Of a stretch of 64,000 nucleotides of DNA, positions 27,167 through 36,444 are shown in pieces; positions within the stretch are counted from its first letter, which is position 1; each line of letters starts with the position of its first letter. Made by a program: the position numbers and the translations under genes. The notes beneath the pieces were generated by a model. That model was not told the origin of the DNA, did no database searches, and saw nothing but the letters and a program-made list of their open reading frames with translations. Location: positions 31,362 to 95,361 of the forward strand of contig NZ_NPKJ01000042.1 of assembly GCF_002284575.1 (NCBI RefSeq), written 5' to 3'. This stretch comes from Mesorhizobium temperatum (GTDB taxonomy: Bacteria > Pseudomonadota > Alphaproteobacteria > Rhizobiales > Rhizobiaceae).

Positions 27167-28348
27167 TCACGACCTGCCTCCGAGCGCCGGAAAATTGCCT
27201 GACGGCTGCGGATAATCCTGTTGCGGCTGCCTGGCGATGTCAGTGATCCGGCTTTCAGCGGCGGCGATGTCGCCGGCGCCATCGAGAACCCGGAACACCG
27301 CATTGTAGGAGCGGCTTTCGCCATGCTCCAGCCAGATCATCTCGCCGCGCTCGCGCGCCGCCAGGTTGCCGAGCACGTGATGCGTCGACGGCTCGATGCC
27401 CAGCGCATACTGCCCTGCCTGGAAATTCTGCCATTGGTAGGCGCAGGGCAACTGATCCTTGCGCGTGACGACTTCAAGGCCGAGGCCAAGACGGTCGTTG
27501 ACCACCGCAACCGGCACGTCTCCACCGGCGTCGGCGCCGAGCTCGTGCTGCCAGACCTGCTCCTTGAAACCCAATTGCGGGGCCGGCACGGTGCGATAGC
27601 CGACCTTCTGCGCCTCGTAGCGCTCACCGGCATGCCCCGCCCACACCACGTCCCGGATCGGCGCCAGATAGCGAGACCCCTCGTCGAGCACCGGATGGCT
27701 GACATTGATGTGATAAAAGTACATATGCGGCGTCCGGTTGAAGCCGTGATTGACGACCCGATCCGAAAGCCGGATCTCGTTGCCGCCGACATCGGCCTCG
27801 ATCCGCCGCAGCAGATGCAGATCCTCGCCGAACACCGTCGACTGCTGGACGATGGCCTCGGCCCACAGCACGCAGCGGTCGCCGTCCCACGCTTCGCCGT
27901 AGCCGGCCAACCGCGCCGGGATGGTGCTGACGCGGCCGTGCAGCGAATGGCGCACCGTTTTCTTCGGCGGATAATTGTAGCTGTCGGCAGGTACTTCGTT
28001 CATGAACAATATATGGTCGAGGCCGCAGGTCAGCAGAAGGCCGGAAAACGACCGCGCCCAGGCCAGCCCCTCCTCGCCTTCATACTCGTGCAGGCCGGGA
28101 TGACGAAAGCCGCTCGGCGAATGCCAGCCGATGGCCTGGCCCTTGAAGTCGCAGTCGGCAATATCGAGCGCCCGGTCGACCAGCGCGGTGAAACGCAATC
28201 CCGAGCCGGTGCGGAATTCGAGCATGCGGATGCCGCGCTCCACGCCGTCGCCAAGCGTCATCAGCCGCACGCCGGCAAATTGCGATAGCATGCCGGACCG
28301 CTCCGAGATCTGCCGGCGCGAAAGCGTCTTGCCGTAAAGCTCTACCAT
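27167..28348 (-). CDS. DUF4432 (aldose-1-epimerase-like) protein
   Basis: A 393-residue beta-sandwich protein of the aldose-1-epimerase superfamily, DUF4432 group. Typical segments are FTALVDRALDIADCDFKGQ, ERGIRMLEFRTGSG, HGRVSTIPARLAGYGE and NHGFNRTPHMYFYHINVSHP. Conserved histidines (HGR; HMYFYHIN) and the late glutamate region YALGIEPSTHHVLG match the galactose mutarotase active-site layout. It is co-transcribed between an ABC ATPase and the oxygenase genes, so it probably converts a cyclic sugar or inositol intermediate. Characterised members are few; the reaction is not known here. Confidence 0.82.
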   Translation of the reverse strand: MVELYGKTLSRRQISERSGMLSQFAGVRLMTLGDGVERGIRMLEFRTGSGLRFTALVDRALDIADCDFKGQAIGWHSPSGFRHPGLHEYEGEEGLAWARSFSGLLLTCGLDHILFMNEVPADSYNYPPKKTVRHSLHGRVSTIPARLAGYGEAWDGDRCVLWAEAIVQQSTVFGEDLHLLRRIEADVGGNEIRLSDRVVNHGFNRTPHMYFYHINVSHPVLDEGSRYLAPIRDVVWAGHAGERYEAQKVGYRTVPAPQLGFKEQVWQHELGADAGGDVPVAVVNDRLGLGLEVVTRKDQLPCAYQWQNFQAGQYALGIEPSTHHVLGNLAARERGEMIWLEHGESRSYNAVFRVLDGAGDIAAAESRITDIARQPQQDYPQPSGNFPALGGRS

Positions 28349-28364
28349 GTGACGGCCAGCTCCT

Positions 28365-29141
28365 TCACTTTGCTCTCGTCTCCTTGAGCAGAGCCGACAT
28401 GTCGGCGCCGGTGATGATGCTTTCCACCGTCAGCAGGTCGGTATCGGCGACCGTCTGCTCGGCGACGATCTCGCCGCGGCGCATGACGATGATGCGGTCG
28501 GCGACCTGGAAGACGTGATGGATGTTGTGGGTGATCAAAAGCACCGAATGACCGGCCGCGCGCACCTCCTTGACGAAGCGCAGCACGCCGTGTGTTTCCT
28601 CGACGCCGAGATTGTTGGTCGGCTCGTCGAGGATGATGACCTTGGCGGCGAACTGCATGGCCCGCGAAATGGCGATCGACTGGCGCTCACCGCCCGACAG
28701 CGTGCTGACCAGCGCATCGGCGTCGAGCTTTTTCGAGATGCCGACGCGCTTCAAAAGCGCCGATGCGGCGTCGCGCAGCTTGGCGAGATCGAGCGGCGCG
28801 AACACGCCCAGCCATTTGAGATTGACCGGCTCGCGGCCGAGAAAGAGATTGCGCGCGATGCTGAGATCCGGCGCCAGCGACGTGTCCTGATGGATGGTCT
28901 CGATGCCGAGATCCATCGCGTCGCGCGTCGAGCGGATCGAGACCTTCTGGCCACGCACATAGATGTCGCCGCGGTCGACGGGAAACACGCCGGAGATCGC
29001 CTTGATCAGCGTGGATTTGCCGGCGCCATTGTCGCCGAGCAGAGCCACCACCTCGCCTTCATTGAGTGTGAAGGAGGCGCTCTTCAGGGCGCGGACGCTG
29101 CCGAAGGATTTTTGCAGGTTCTGCAGCCGAAGCACTTCCAT
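28365..29141 (-). CDS. Sugar/inositol ABC transporter ATP-binding protein
   Basis: A 258-residue single-domain ABC ATPase. Walker A GDNGAGKST, Q-loop HQDTSLAP, signature LSGGERQSIAISRAM, Walker B VIILDEPTNNLG and switch LLITHNIHHV are all present. It matches the carbohydrate-uptake-2 family (ribose/inositol type, single-domain form). AGGAGC precedes the ATG at 29141, three bases after the permease gene stops. It powers the importer whose binding protein is at 30210-31145. Confidence 0.9.
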   Translation of the reverse strand: MEVLRLQNLQKSFGSVRALKSASFTLNEGEVVALLGDNGAGKSTLIKAISGVFPVDRGDIYVRGQKVSIRSTRDAMDLGIETIHQDTSLAPDLSIARNLFLGREPVNLKWLGVFAPLDLAKLRDAASALLKRVGISKKLDADALVSTLSGGERQSIAISRAMQFAAKVIILDEPTNNLGVEETHGVLRFVKEVRAAGHSVLLITHNIHHVFQVADRIIVMRRGEIVAEQTVADTDLLTVESIITGADMSALLKETRAK

Positions 29142-29143
29142 GG

Positions 29144-30163
29144 TCAGCTCCTGGCGGCGTTCTTCTGCAGCAAAGCGTGCAGGATGAGCATGGCGAGGAT
29201 GATGACGCCGACGAAGATGTTGTAGGCGAGCCCGGGCACGCCGATCAGCACGATGCCGTTGCGGATGCTGCGCAGCATCAGCGCGCCGACGATCGTGCCC
29301 AGGATCGTGCCGCGCCCGCCGGTCAGCGCCGTGCCGCCGACCACCACCATGGCGATCACTTCGAGCTCGTAGCCGGTACCGGCCACCGGCGACGCGGCCG
29401 AGATGCGGAAGGCGCTGATCATCCCGGCCAGACCCGCCAGCACGGAGGTCAGGATGAACAGCCAGATCTTGACCGCATCGGCCGGCACGCCGCGCGCCAC
29501 CGCCGCGTTTCGGTTGGAACCGATGGCGCTGATCCAGTTGCCGAGCTTGGCGTAGTGCAGCACGTAGATCGCCAGCAACGACAGGGCGATGAACCACCAC
29601 AAGGACGTATAGAAACGGAACGTTCCGATATTGAAGCTGCCGGCCAGCAGCGTCACGAAAAAGCCTGGCTGGTCCCAGGATTTTAGCGGAAAGCCTTGCG
29701 TGATGTAGAGCGCAGCACCCCGCACGACGAGCAGCATCGACAGCGTCACCAGGAAGGAGGAGATACCGATCTTGGTGACGATCAGCCCGTTGATGGCGCC
29801 GATCGCCACGCACAGCAGCAGCCCGGCAAGCAGCGCCACACCGATATCAACCTGGCCGCTCTGCACCAGCAGCATGACGATGACCGGCGCCAGCCCGAAA
29901 ACGGCGCCGACCGAAAGGTCGAACTCGCCTGCTGTCAAAAGCAGCGTCATGCCGAGCGCGATGATGCCGAGCTCGGGCAGGAAGGCCATCATGTTGGAGA
30001 TGTTGAGCGGCGACAGGAAGTTGGCGTCGGCGATGGCGAACACCGCCAGCAGCACCATGAGGATGACGAGCGAGGAGAATTGCGGTGAGCGGATCAGGCT
30101 CGACCTGCGTTTCACGTCAGGCATTTCCTCTTCTGCGGCAATTGTCATGACGGATCGGACCAT
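29144..30163 (-). CDS. Sugar/inositol ABC transporter permease
   Basis: A 339-residue permease of the ribose/inositol family. The signature helix region reads LLLTAGEFDLSVGAVFGLAP. The cytoplasmic coupling loop is GNWISAIGSNRNAAVARGVP, and the last helices contain GGTALTGGRGTILGTIVGA. The start is taken at 30163; an ATG at 30148 is possible. It sits between its binding-protein and ATPase genes in the long catabolic operon. Confidence 0.88.
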   Translation of the reverse strand: MVRSVMTIAAEEEMPDVKRRSSLIRSPQFSSLVILMVLLAVFAIADANFLSPLNISNMMAFLPELGIIALGMTLLLTAGEFDLSVGAVFGLAPVIVMLLVQSGQVDIGVALLAGLLLCVAIGAINGLIVTKIGISSFLVTLSMLLVVRGAALYITQGFPLKSWDQPGFFVTLLAGSFNIGTFRFYTSLWWFIALSLLAIYVLHYAKLGNWISAIGSNRNAAVARGVPADAVKIWLFILTSVLAGLAGMISAFRISAASPVAGTGYELEVIAMVVVGGTALTGGRGTILGTIVGALMLRSIRNGIVLIGVPGLAYNIFVGVIILAMLILHALLQKNAARS

Positions 30164-30209
30164 ACTTCAAGGCGGCGCCCGCCGCGTGCGCGGCAGGCGT
30201 CAGTTTCCA

Positions 30210-31145
30210 TCATTTGTTGTAGAGTTTCAGGATCGGCTCGACGCTTGTCGCGTCGTAGAGGCTGAAAGTGTGTATGTCATAGCCGATCGGTTCACCCGAG
30301 GCGGCAAGCCCGAGCAGCGCCACCGGCATGAAGCCCTGCGCCGACGGGAACTGCCAGGCAGCCGCGTTGACGAAGCCGGCCTTGACGGCTTCGGCGGTTT
30401 CTCTGGAATTCCCCCAGCCGACGACGGGGATCTTGCCGGCCGGCACGCCTGCGCCGTCGAACACCCGCTTGATGCTGGCCGCGACGGAATCGCCGAGCGC
30501 GATGATCGCCGGCGGATTGTTGGCGACCATATAGTCGGTCATCTTGGCGATGATGCCGGCCGGATCGGTGCCGCAATCGACCACATCATATTTGATGCCG
30601 AGCGGATCGAAGACGCTGGCGATGCCTTCGGTCTCGAGCTGCTGGTAGCTGGCTCCAGGCACTTCCACCGGCAGGAACACCTTGTCGCCCTGCTTCACCA
30701 TCTTGTGGTCGACCAGGTACTTTGCCCAGATGGCACCGGCCTCCTTGAGATCGGCGCCGACATAGGCCTGCCGCCCGGTTGCCGGATCGTCGGTGTTGAA
30801 GAACACGATCGGGATGCCGGCAGCCTTGGCTGCCTTCACCTCTTCCGTCCACAGCCCGGGCTGCGCCGAGGTGGTGGCGATACCGTCCGGCTTGGCGGCG
30901 AGTGCCGAGCTGAAAGCTTCCTTCTGCGCCGCCATGTCGCCGCCGCTGAAGGAGATCTTGCAGGTCACCTTGAGCTGGTCGCAGGCCTTGGTGGCACCGG
31001 CATTCCAGTCGAGCCAGAATGCATCCGACGGGCCGCCATGCGACAGCAGATAGAACGTCTTCTCCTGCGCCAATGCCTGCGAGCTGAATGCGAGCCCGGC
31101 GAGCACCGTCGCAGCCGCTGCCAGTTTCAATCCGAATTTCAACAT
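30210..31145 (-). CDS. Sugar/inositol ABC transporter substrate-binding protein (MocB-like)
   Basis: A 311-residue periplasmic binding protein with a signal peptide (MLKFGLKLAAAATVLAGLAF, cleavage at ALAQ). The fold is ribose-binding-protein type: GGDMAAQKEAFSSALAAKPD, FFNTDDPATGRQAYVG and ALGDSVAASIKRVFDG. Rhizopine uptake uses the related protein MocB. Given the MocA-, C-, D- and E-like neighbours, the ligand is probably an inositol derivative. GGAGGAAG precedes the ATG at 31145. Confidence 0.87.
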   Translation of the reverse strand: MLKFGLKLAAAATVLAGLAFSSQALAQEKTFYLLSHGGPSDAFWLDWNAGATKACDQLKVTCKISFSGGDMAAQKEAFSSALAAKPDGIATTSAQPGLWTEEVKAAKAAGIPIVFFNTDDPATGRQAYVGADLKEAGAIWAKYLVDHKMVKQGDKVFLPVEVPGASYQQLETEGIASVFDPLGIKYDVVDCGTDPAGIIAKMTDYMVANNPPAIIALGDSVAASIKRVFDGAGVPAGKIPVVGWGNSRETAEAVKAGFVNAAAWQFPSAQGFMPVALLGLAASGEPIGYDIHTFSLYDATSVEPILKLYNK

Positions 31146-31211
31146 TTCGCTTCCTCCATTGTTGTTTCCTCCCGGCCGAAGCGCCACCTACAAGCGGCGG
31201 CGCACGGCTTG

Positions 31212-32126
31212 TCAGAGGCCGTTGGCGCGGAACTTGCCGTCGAGGAATTTCTTGGCCCGCGGCACGTCATCCTCCGAGAGATGCTCGATGATGACCGGGA
31301 TGTTCGGGTGCTTTTCGGCAAGCCGTTTGAGATAGAGGTCGTAGTTCAGCGAACCGAGGCCGGGCGCCGGCAGCTCGATCTCGCCGACACCACGGAAAGT
31401 GTGGCTCTCCAGCGCGTCCTCGTCGCCGATATCGGCGTGCTTCTCCGACTTATCGCCGCCCGAGCGCTTGACGTCCTTGGCATGTGCAATCTTGATCTTG
31501 TCGGTCAGCGTGTCGAACACCTGGTTCAGGATCTGGTCCATCTTGTCGATGTTGTGCGTCTCGAAATAATTGGTCGGATCCATCAACAGGCCGAGGCCGG
31601 GATGGTCGACCTGCGCGAACATCTTCACCGTTTCCTCGACCGAGCCGACGACATTGTTGACATAGGTTTCGAGCAGGAAGACCGCGCCGTGATCGTAGGC
31701 CGTCTGGGCAAGGTCGGCGATCACCTTGCGGCATTCCTCGAACCCTTCCTCGGTTTTGTTCTTGGGATGGTGGACCCAGTCGGACTCGGTGTTGTAGGTG
31801 CCGGTTTCCGAGATCACGTAAGGCGAGCCGAAATCGCGGGCACTGCGGATGATCTCCTTGAGATAGCCGACGCGCTTCTCGCGCTCCGCTCTGTCCGGAT
31901 GGATGATGTTGGTGTAGCCCGACACGCAGCACACCGGCAGATTGTGGTCGCGGAACGTGTCGCGAACCGTCTTGGCCTTTTCCTTGGTGATCTGCCCGGC
32001 CGACAGGTCAACATCCTTGAAATGGAGGTCGAGCTGCACGGTGTTGAAATCGAGCGCGCGGATCTTTTGCGCGGTTTCCTTGAGGCCGTACGGGAAATAG
32101 CCCGTGAAGATACCTGCCTGCATCAT
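31212..32126 (-). CDS. TIM-barrel sugar isomerase/epimerase-type protein (MocC/IolE-like)
   Basis: A 304-residue xylose-isomerase-like TIM barrel (AP endonuclease 2 family). Metal ligands fit the family: Glu in FLLETYVNNV, Asp in LLMDPTNYFE, His in IKIAHAKDVK and Glu in VIIEHLSEDD. IolE (inosose dehydratase) and MocC of the rhizopine pathway belong here. It starts MMQAGIFTGYFPYGLKETAQ and follows the MocA-like dehydrogenase gene after 26 bases. I infer isomerisation or dehydration of an inosose-like ketone. Confidence 0.87.
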   Translation of the reverse strand: MMQAGIFTGYFPYGLKETAQKIRALDFNTVQLDLHFKDVDLSAGQITKEKAKTVRDTFRDHNLPVCCVSGYTNIIHPDRAEREKRVGYLKEIIRSARDFGSPYVISETGTYNTESDWVHHPKNKTEEGFEECRKVIADLAQTAYDHGAVFLLETYVNNVVGSVEETVKMFAQVDHPGLGLLMDPTNYFETHNIDKMDQILNQVFDTLTDKIKIAHAKDVKRSGGDKSEKHADIGDEDALESHTFRGVGEIELPAPGLGSLNYDLYLKRLAEKHPNIPVIIEHLSEDDVPRAKKFLDGKFRANGL

Positions 32127-32152
32127 GATGTGAAGTCCTCCCTGTAAGCGAT

Positions 32153-33265
32153 TCAGTTGATTGAGTTTGTCGAGATTTCGGAAAGCTTGACCGTGCGGCC
32201 CTCATCGATCGAGCGATAGCCCGCTTCGATCAGCGCCATGGTCTTGACGTTGTCGGCGACGGAAAGTGCGGGCGGCTCACCCGTCTTCACCGCGTGCTGG
32301 AGCTGCTCCATCACGCCGATGAAGGCGTGCGGGAACCACATCGTGTCCCAGCTTGGCGTCACCCACTCGCCGCCGGTGGTCGCGGTCGAGGCATAGGTCA
32401 GCGTCGAGGCAGAACCCGTCGGCCAGCCGATCGTGCCCTTGGCGACGCCCTTGGTGCCGTCGACGCGCCAGTTGATGTGCTGGTCGTCCTTGTAACCCTC
32501 CTGGCGCGGGCCGGACCAGACATCCTCCAGCGACACCGCGAGCACCCCGGACGGAAACCGCAGCGTCGACACGGTGATGCCGTCGGAATGGTCGAACTTC
32601 GTGCGCGGATCCTTACGCGTCAGCGTCGTGATCTCCTGGGGATCACCGAACAGGAAGCGCAGCACGTCGAGATGGTGGACGCTCATATTGGCGAGCGTCA
32701 GCCGGTCGTAGTCCTCGAGGAATGTCTGCCAGTGCGGGATCGCATGCATGTCGATTTGCGCGAAGACGATGTCACCGAGCGCGCCGCTATCCATGATCTG
32801 CTTCAGCACGCGCATCGATTGATCGTAGCGCATGTTCTGGTTGACCGAGAGGATCTTGCCGGCCCTGCCCGCCTCGTCGCGCAACTCGATCGCATCCTTG
32901 AGCGACAGCGCCAGCGGCTTCTGCGCCAGGATCGCCTTGATGTGCTTCTGCTTCAGCGCATGGCGGATCAGCGCCGGCTGCTGGTCGGGCGGAAACGCAA
33001 GGTCGATGATCTCGACATTTTCGTCCTCGATAAGCTGTTCCGGCGTATCGTGGACGGTCGGGATCTCCCAGCGCCTGGCGACCTTCTCGGCGCTGGCCTT
33101 GGTCCGCGAGGCGACCGCCACCGCCGGAAAACCGGCCTCCTTGTAGGCAGCAAGATGGCATTCGGCCATGATCATGCCGGCGCCGACGCAGCCGATCCTG
33201 AATTCCCTGGTGCGGATTTTAACGTCCGGCTCGAAGCCCTTGCCCGCTATTTCTTCGCTTGCCAT
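32153..33265 (-). CDS. Gfo/Idh/MocA-family oxidoreductase
   Basis: A 370-residue NAD(P)-dependent dehydrogenase. Rossmann motif IGCVGAGMIMAECHL (about residues 24-38) is followed by the lysine motif AQKPLALSL. The usual EKP is QKP here, keeping the catalytic lysine. The substrate-side DMHAIPHWQ and MSVHHLDVLRFLFG segments match the C-terminal domain. MocA, which oxidises scyllo-inosamine in rhizopine catabolism, named the family. GGGAGGAA precedes the ATG at 33265. It lies between an ABC importer and the MocC-like gene. Confidence 0.9.
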   Translation of the reverse strand: MASEEIAGKGFEPDVKIRTREFRIGCVGAGMIMAECHLAAYKEAGFPAVAVASRTKASAEKVARRWEIPTVHDTPEQLIEDENVEIIDLAFPPDQQPALIRHALKQKHIKAILAQKPLALSLKDAIELRDEAGRAGKILSVNQNMRYDQSMRVLKQIMDSGALGDIVFAQIDMHAIPHWQTFLEDYDRLTLANMSVHHLDVLRFLFGDPQEITTLTRKDPRTKFDHSDGITVSTLRFPSGVLAVSLEDVWSGPRQEGYKDDQHINWRVDGTKGVAKGTIGWPTGSASTLTYASTATTGGEWVTPSWDTMWFPHAFIGVMEQLQHAVKTGEPPALSVADNVKTMALIEAGYRSIDEGRTVKLSEISTNSIN

Positions 33266-33300
33266 ATGTTCCTCCCGAAGCTCGTTCCTTGCAGCCGCCG

Positions 33301-34392
33301 TCATCTTGCCAGCGCTCCCCCGCTTTGCCCGAAATAATGCACCCTGCCCGGCTCGCAGGATATCGCCACCATGGCATCCGGCCTGATGTCCGGCTGGCCG
33401 CGCAGCAGCGCCCTCAGGCGCGCCTGCCCGGCAGCGAGTGTCACGACGGTATAGCCGCCGAGCGGCTCGACCTCGAACACTCGTGCCGGGCGGCCCGCGC
33501 GCCCAACCGACATTCCATCATCCGATATTTCCCCATCCTGCCAGGGCCCGACCTTGATATCTTCCGGCCTGAGCCCGATCTCGACGGCATCGGCCGGAGT
33601 GGCCTTGTCCGCAATACGGATCGTGCCTTCGGCCGCTTCGACACCGCCCTCGCCGCGCACCGACTTCAAGATATTCATCATCGGCGAGCCGAGCAGCCGC
33701 GCCACATAGGTGCTCGCCGGGCGATCATAAATCTCGGCCGGCGCGCCGATCTGCCTGATCTTGCCATTCTCCAGGATGGCGATGCGGTCGGCGACCGACA
33801 TCGCCTCTTCCTGGTCGTGCGTGACGTAGATCAGCGTCTTGCCGAGCTCGCGCTGGATGCGCTTCAGCTCGACGCGCGTCTCCTCGCGCAGCCGGGCGTC
33901 GAGCGCCGAGATTGGATCGTCCATCAGATAGGCATTGGGATCGCGCACCAGCGCGCGGGCGATCGCCACGCGCTGCCGCTCGCCGCCCGAAAGCTGCGCC
34001 GGCGGCTTGTGCAGGATGTGGCCGATATGCAGCTTGGCCGCGACGTCGGCGACGCGCTTTTCGATGTCGGCCTCGGCGACCCGGCGTTCGACCAGGGGAA
34101 AGCGGACATTGTCGCGCGCGCTCATATGGGGAAACAGCGCCAGGTTCTGGAACACCATGGCGACGTTGCGCTCGGCCGGCGATACTGTGTTGACCGGTCT
34201 GCCGCCGATCAGGATTTCACCCCCGTCAGGCGTTTCCAGCCCGAGCACCAGGCGCAGCACCGTCGATTTGCCCGACAGCGGCGGGCCGAAGAAGCAGAAG
34301 AACTCATTGTCGTTGACGGTGAACGAGGCGTCGTCGACGGCGAGCGTGTTGCCGTAGCGTTTCGTCACGTTGCGGAAGACGATATCGGCCAT
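33301..34392 (-). CDS. ABC transporter ATPase 1 (MalK-like) with altered Walker B
   Basis: A 363-residue MalK/UgpC-type ATPase with a C-terminal TOBE/OB domain (about 240-360). Walker A is GPPLSGKST and the signature LSGGERQRVAIARAL is canonical. Walker B, however, reads AYLMDDPISALDA: the catalytic glutamate is aspartate (GAC GAT in the DNA). The second ATPase of this importer has a normal Walker B but a broken signature, so both defects fall in the same composite ATP site. It stands four bases downstream of ATPase 2, in the same operon as the binding protein and two permeases. Confidence 0.9.
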   Translation of the reverse strand: MADIVFRNVTKRYGNTLAVDDASFTVNDNEFFCFFGPPLSGKSTVLRLVLGLETPDGGEILIGGRPVNTVSPAERNVAMVFQNLALFPHMSARDNVRFPLVERRVAEADIEKRVADVAAKLHIGHILHKPPAQLSGGERQRVAIARALVRDPNAYLMDDPISALDARLREETRVELKRIQRELGKTLIYVTHDQEEAMSVADRIAILENGKIRQIGAPAEIYDRPASTYVARLLGSPMMNILKSVRGEGGVEAAEGTIRIADKATPADAVEIGLRPEDIKVGPWQDGEISDDGMSVGRAGRPARVFEVEPLGGYTVVTLAAGQARLRALLRGQPDIRPDAMVAISCEPGRVHYFGQSGGALAR

Positions 34393-34396
34393 GGGC

Positions 34397-35488
34397 TCAG
34401 CCCGCCTTCATGGCAATGCCGGTGGTGGCTTCGAAGACCCGCACCGACTGCGCGGCCGGCGCGACGACTGCCGTTTGTCCGATCGCCAGCCCAACGTCAT
34501 TGTCGAACACCGCCTTCACCGCGCTCTCGCCCTGGCCGAGATGCACGATGGTGCGCGCACCGATGCGCTCGACGAAAGTCACTGGCAAGGAAAGCCCCTG
34601 GCCGTGTTTGACCAGCGCCGCCTGTTCCGGGCGGAAACCGTAAAGCACGTCGCCCTGCGCGCGCCGCACGGCGGCGGCGATTTCGGCCGGCAGCGGCGGC
34701 GTCACGCCGAGTGGCCCCAGGTCGATGACCAGGCCACGGTCGCTTTCCGCCGGCCTGCCCCTCAGCAGGTTCATGCCCGGCGCACCGATGAAGCGGGCAA
34801 CGAAAACATTGGCCGGATTGTTGTAGACCTCGAGCGGCGTGCCGACCTGCTGCAGCACGCCATGGTCCATCACCGCGATGCGATCCGCCATGGTCATCGC
34901 TTCGAGCTGGTCGTGGGTGACATAGACCATGGTCTGCCGGAACTGCCGCTGCAATTGCTTCAGTTCGGTCCGCATCACCGCCCGGAAGGCGGCGTCGACA
35001 TTGGACAGCGGCTCGTCGAGCAGGAAAATCGCCGGCTCCATGATCGCCGAACGGCCGATCGCCGCGCGCTGCAATATGTTGACCGACAGCCTGTCGGCCT
35101 TGCGGTCGAGCAGCGGCGTCAGCTGCAGCATCTCGGCAATCGCGCTGACGCGGCGGTCGATCTCGGCCTTTGGCGCGCCGCGCATTTTTGGGCCGTAGGC
35201 AAGGTTCTGTCGCACGCTCATATGGGTGAAGATGGCGTAGTTCTGGAAGACGAAGCCGACGCCGCGCCGTCCCATCGGCACGCCGGCCATGTCGCGCTCG
35301 CCGAACAGGATCTTGCCGCTGGTCGGCTCTTCCATGCCGGCGATCATGTTCATCGTCGTCGACTTGCCGCAGCCCGACGGCCCAAGCAGCGCCATGAACT
35401 CGCCGTCGGCGATGGCAAGATCCATCGTCTTCAAGGCGGTAAAGTCGCCGAACTTCTTGACCAGGTTCTGCAGATGGATGGCGCTCAT
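34397..35488 (-). CDS. ABC transporter ATPase 2 (MalK-like) with degenerate signature
   Basis: A 363-residue MalK-type ATPase. Walker A GPSGCGKST, Walker B IFLLDEPLSNVDA and switch VYVTHDQLEAM are canonical. The signature that should read LSGGQQQR is LSVNILQRAAIGRS. It would pair with ATPase 1, whose signature is intact, to give one consensus and one degenerate site. Rhizobial glycerol importers (GlpS/GlpT) also use two different ATPases. The ATG at 35488 overlaps the permease stop by four bases and is preceded by GGGAGG. Confidence 0.9.
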   Translation of the reverse strand: MSAIHLQNLVKKFGDFTALKTMDLAIADGEFMALLGPSGCGKSTTMNMIAGMEEPTSGKILFGERDMAGVPMGRRGVGFVFQNYAIFTHMSVRQNLAYGPKMRGAPKAEIDRRVSAIAEMLQLTPLLDRKADRLSVNILQRAAIGRSAIMEPAIFLLDEPLSNVDAAFRAVMRTELKQLQRQFRQTMVYVTHDQLEAMTMADRIAVMDHGVLQQVGTPLEVYNNPANVFVARFIGAPGMNLLRGRPAESDRGLVIDLGPLGVTPPLPAEIAAAVRRAQGDVLYGFRPEQAALVKHGQGLSLPVTFVERIGARTIVHLGQGESAVKAVFDNDVGLAIGQTAVVAPAAQSVRVFEATTGIAMKAG

Positions 35489-36444
35489 GCCGGCACCTCC
35501 CGCGCCCGGGCCATGTGCTTCATGGCAAACACCGCGGCGATGGACAGCACGATCAAGATGGCCAGCGCGATCGCCGCGACATAGCCCCAGATCAGGTCCT
35601 GGGTGGTGAGCTTGTAAATGTAGACGGAGATGGTCTCGGTGGCGACGCCGGGACCGCCGCCGGTCATGATGTAGAGCGTGTCGAAGATCTTGAAGTTCTC
35701 GATGACACGGATCGCCAGTGCGATGATGATGATCGTCTTCATCTTCGGCAGCACGATGGTGACGAAGCGCTGCCAGGGATTGGCGCCGAGCAGAGTCGCC
35801 GCCTTGATCTGGTCCTCGGGCACGCCGACCAGGCCGGCAAGCAGGATGAGGAACATCAGCGGCGTCCACTGCCAGATGTCGGCGACCATCACGGCAATGA
35901 GCGCCAGCGTCGGGTCAGAAAGCCAGGCGATGGTGACGGGGAAGCCTGATATCGCCGAGAGGATGTCGTTCACCGGGCCGCCCGACTGGAACAGCATGAA
36001 GAACATGTAGCCGGCCACCGCCGGCACCACCATCATCGGCATCAGCAGGATCGAATAGAAGATCCGCTTGCCCGGGAACTCGTCGGCAAACAGCGTGGCG
36101 AGTGCCAAGCCGAGCAGGAATTCCGCTGGCACGCAGACGATCATGACGATGGCCGTTCGCTTGAGGGCGCTCCAGAAGCGCGCGTCGGCGGCAAGGTCGG
36201 TGTAGTTGGCGAAATTGTTCCACAGCGACCAGGCGCTCCACCAGCCGAGGCCGGACAGCGGCGACCAGTCGGTCAGGCTGATATAGAGCTGCATCAACAG
36301 CGGAAACATCGCGATGAACAGCACCAGGATCTGCGCCGGCAGTGTCAGCCGGAAACCGAGCTTTACCCCTTCGTCCCGAAGGGTCGGCTTTGCCTGGACG
36401 GTTTTCATCACGTCCTCCGGAATCGTGGCAGTGACCGCGCTCAT
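35485..36444 (-). CDS. ABC transporter permease 1 (MalF/UgpA type)
   Basis: A 319-residue inner-membrane permease with about six helices. The EAA coupling loop reads [20 protein letters not shown] followed by IVLP. MalF-like features include [18 protein letters not shown]. Start and stop codons overlap the neighbouring permease and ATPase genes (ATGA at both ends), showing tight translational coupling. It forms a heterodimeric channel with the next permease for the lipoprotein-like or TAT-exported binding protein at 37380-38993. Confidence 0.9.
   Translation of the reverse strand: MSAVTATIPEDVMKTVQAKPTLRDEGVKLGFRLTLPAQILVLFIAMFPLLMQLYISLTDWSPLSGLGWWSAWSLWNNFANYTDLAADARFWSALKRTAIVMIVCVPAEFLLGLALATLFADEFPGKRIFYSILLMPMMVVPAVAGYMFFMLFQSGGPVNDILSAISGFPVTIAWLSDPTLALIAVMVADIWQWTPLMFLILLAGLVGVPEDQIKAATLLGANPWQRFVTIVLPKMKTIIIIALAIRVIENFKIFDTLYIMTGGGPGVATETISVYIYKLTTQDLIWGYVAAIALAILIVLSIAAVFAMKHMARAREVPA

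Noticed and set aside
29772..32147. A 791-codon plus-strand open frame across permease, binding protein and MocC-like genes
   Set aside because: It spans three well-supported minus-strand genes and their gaps and has no recognisable domain.
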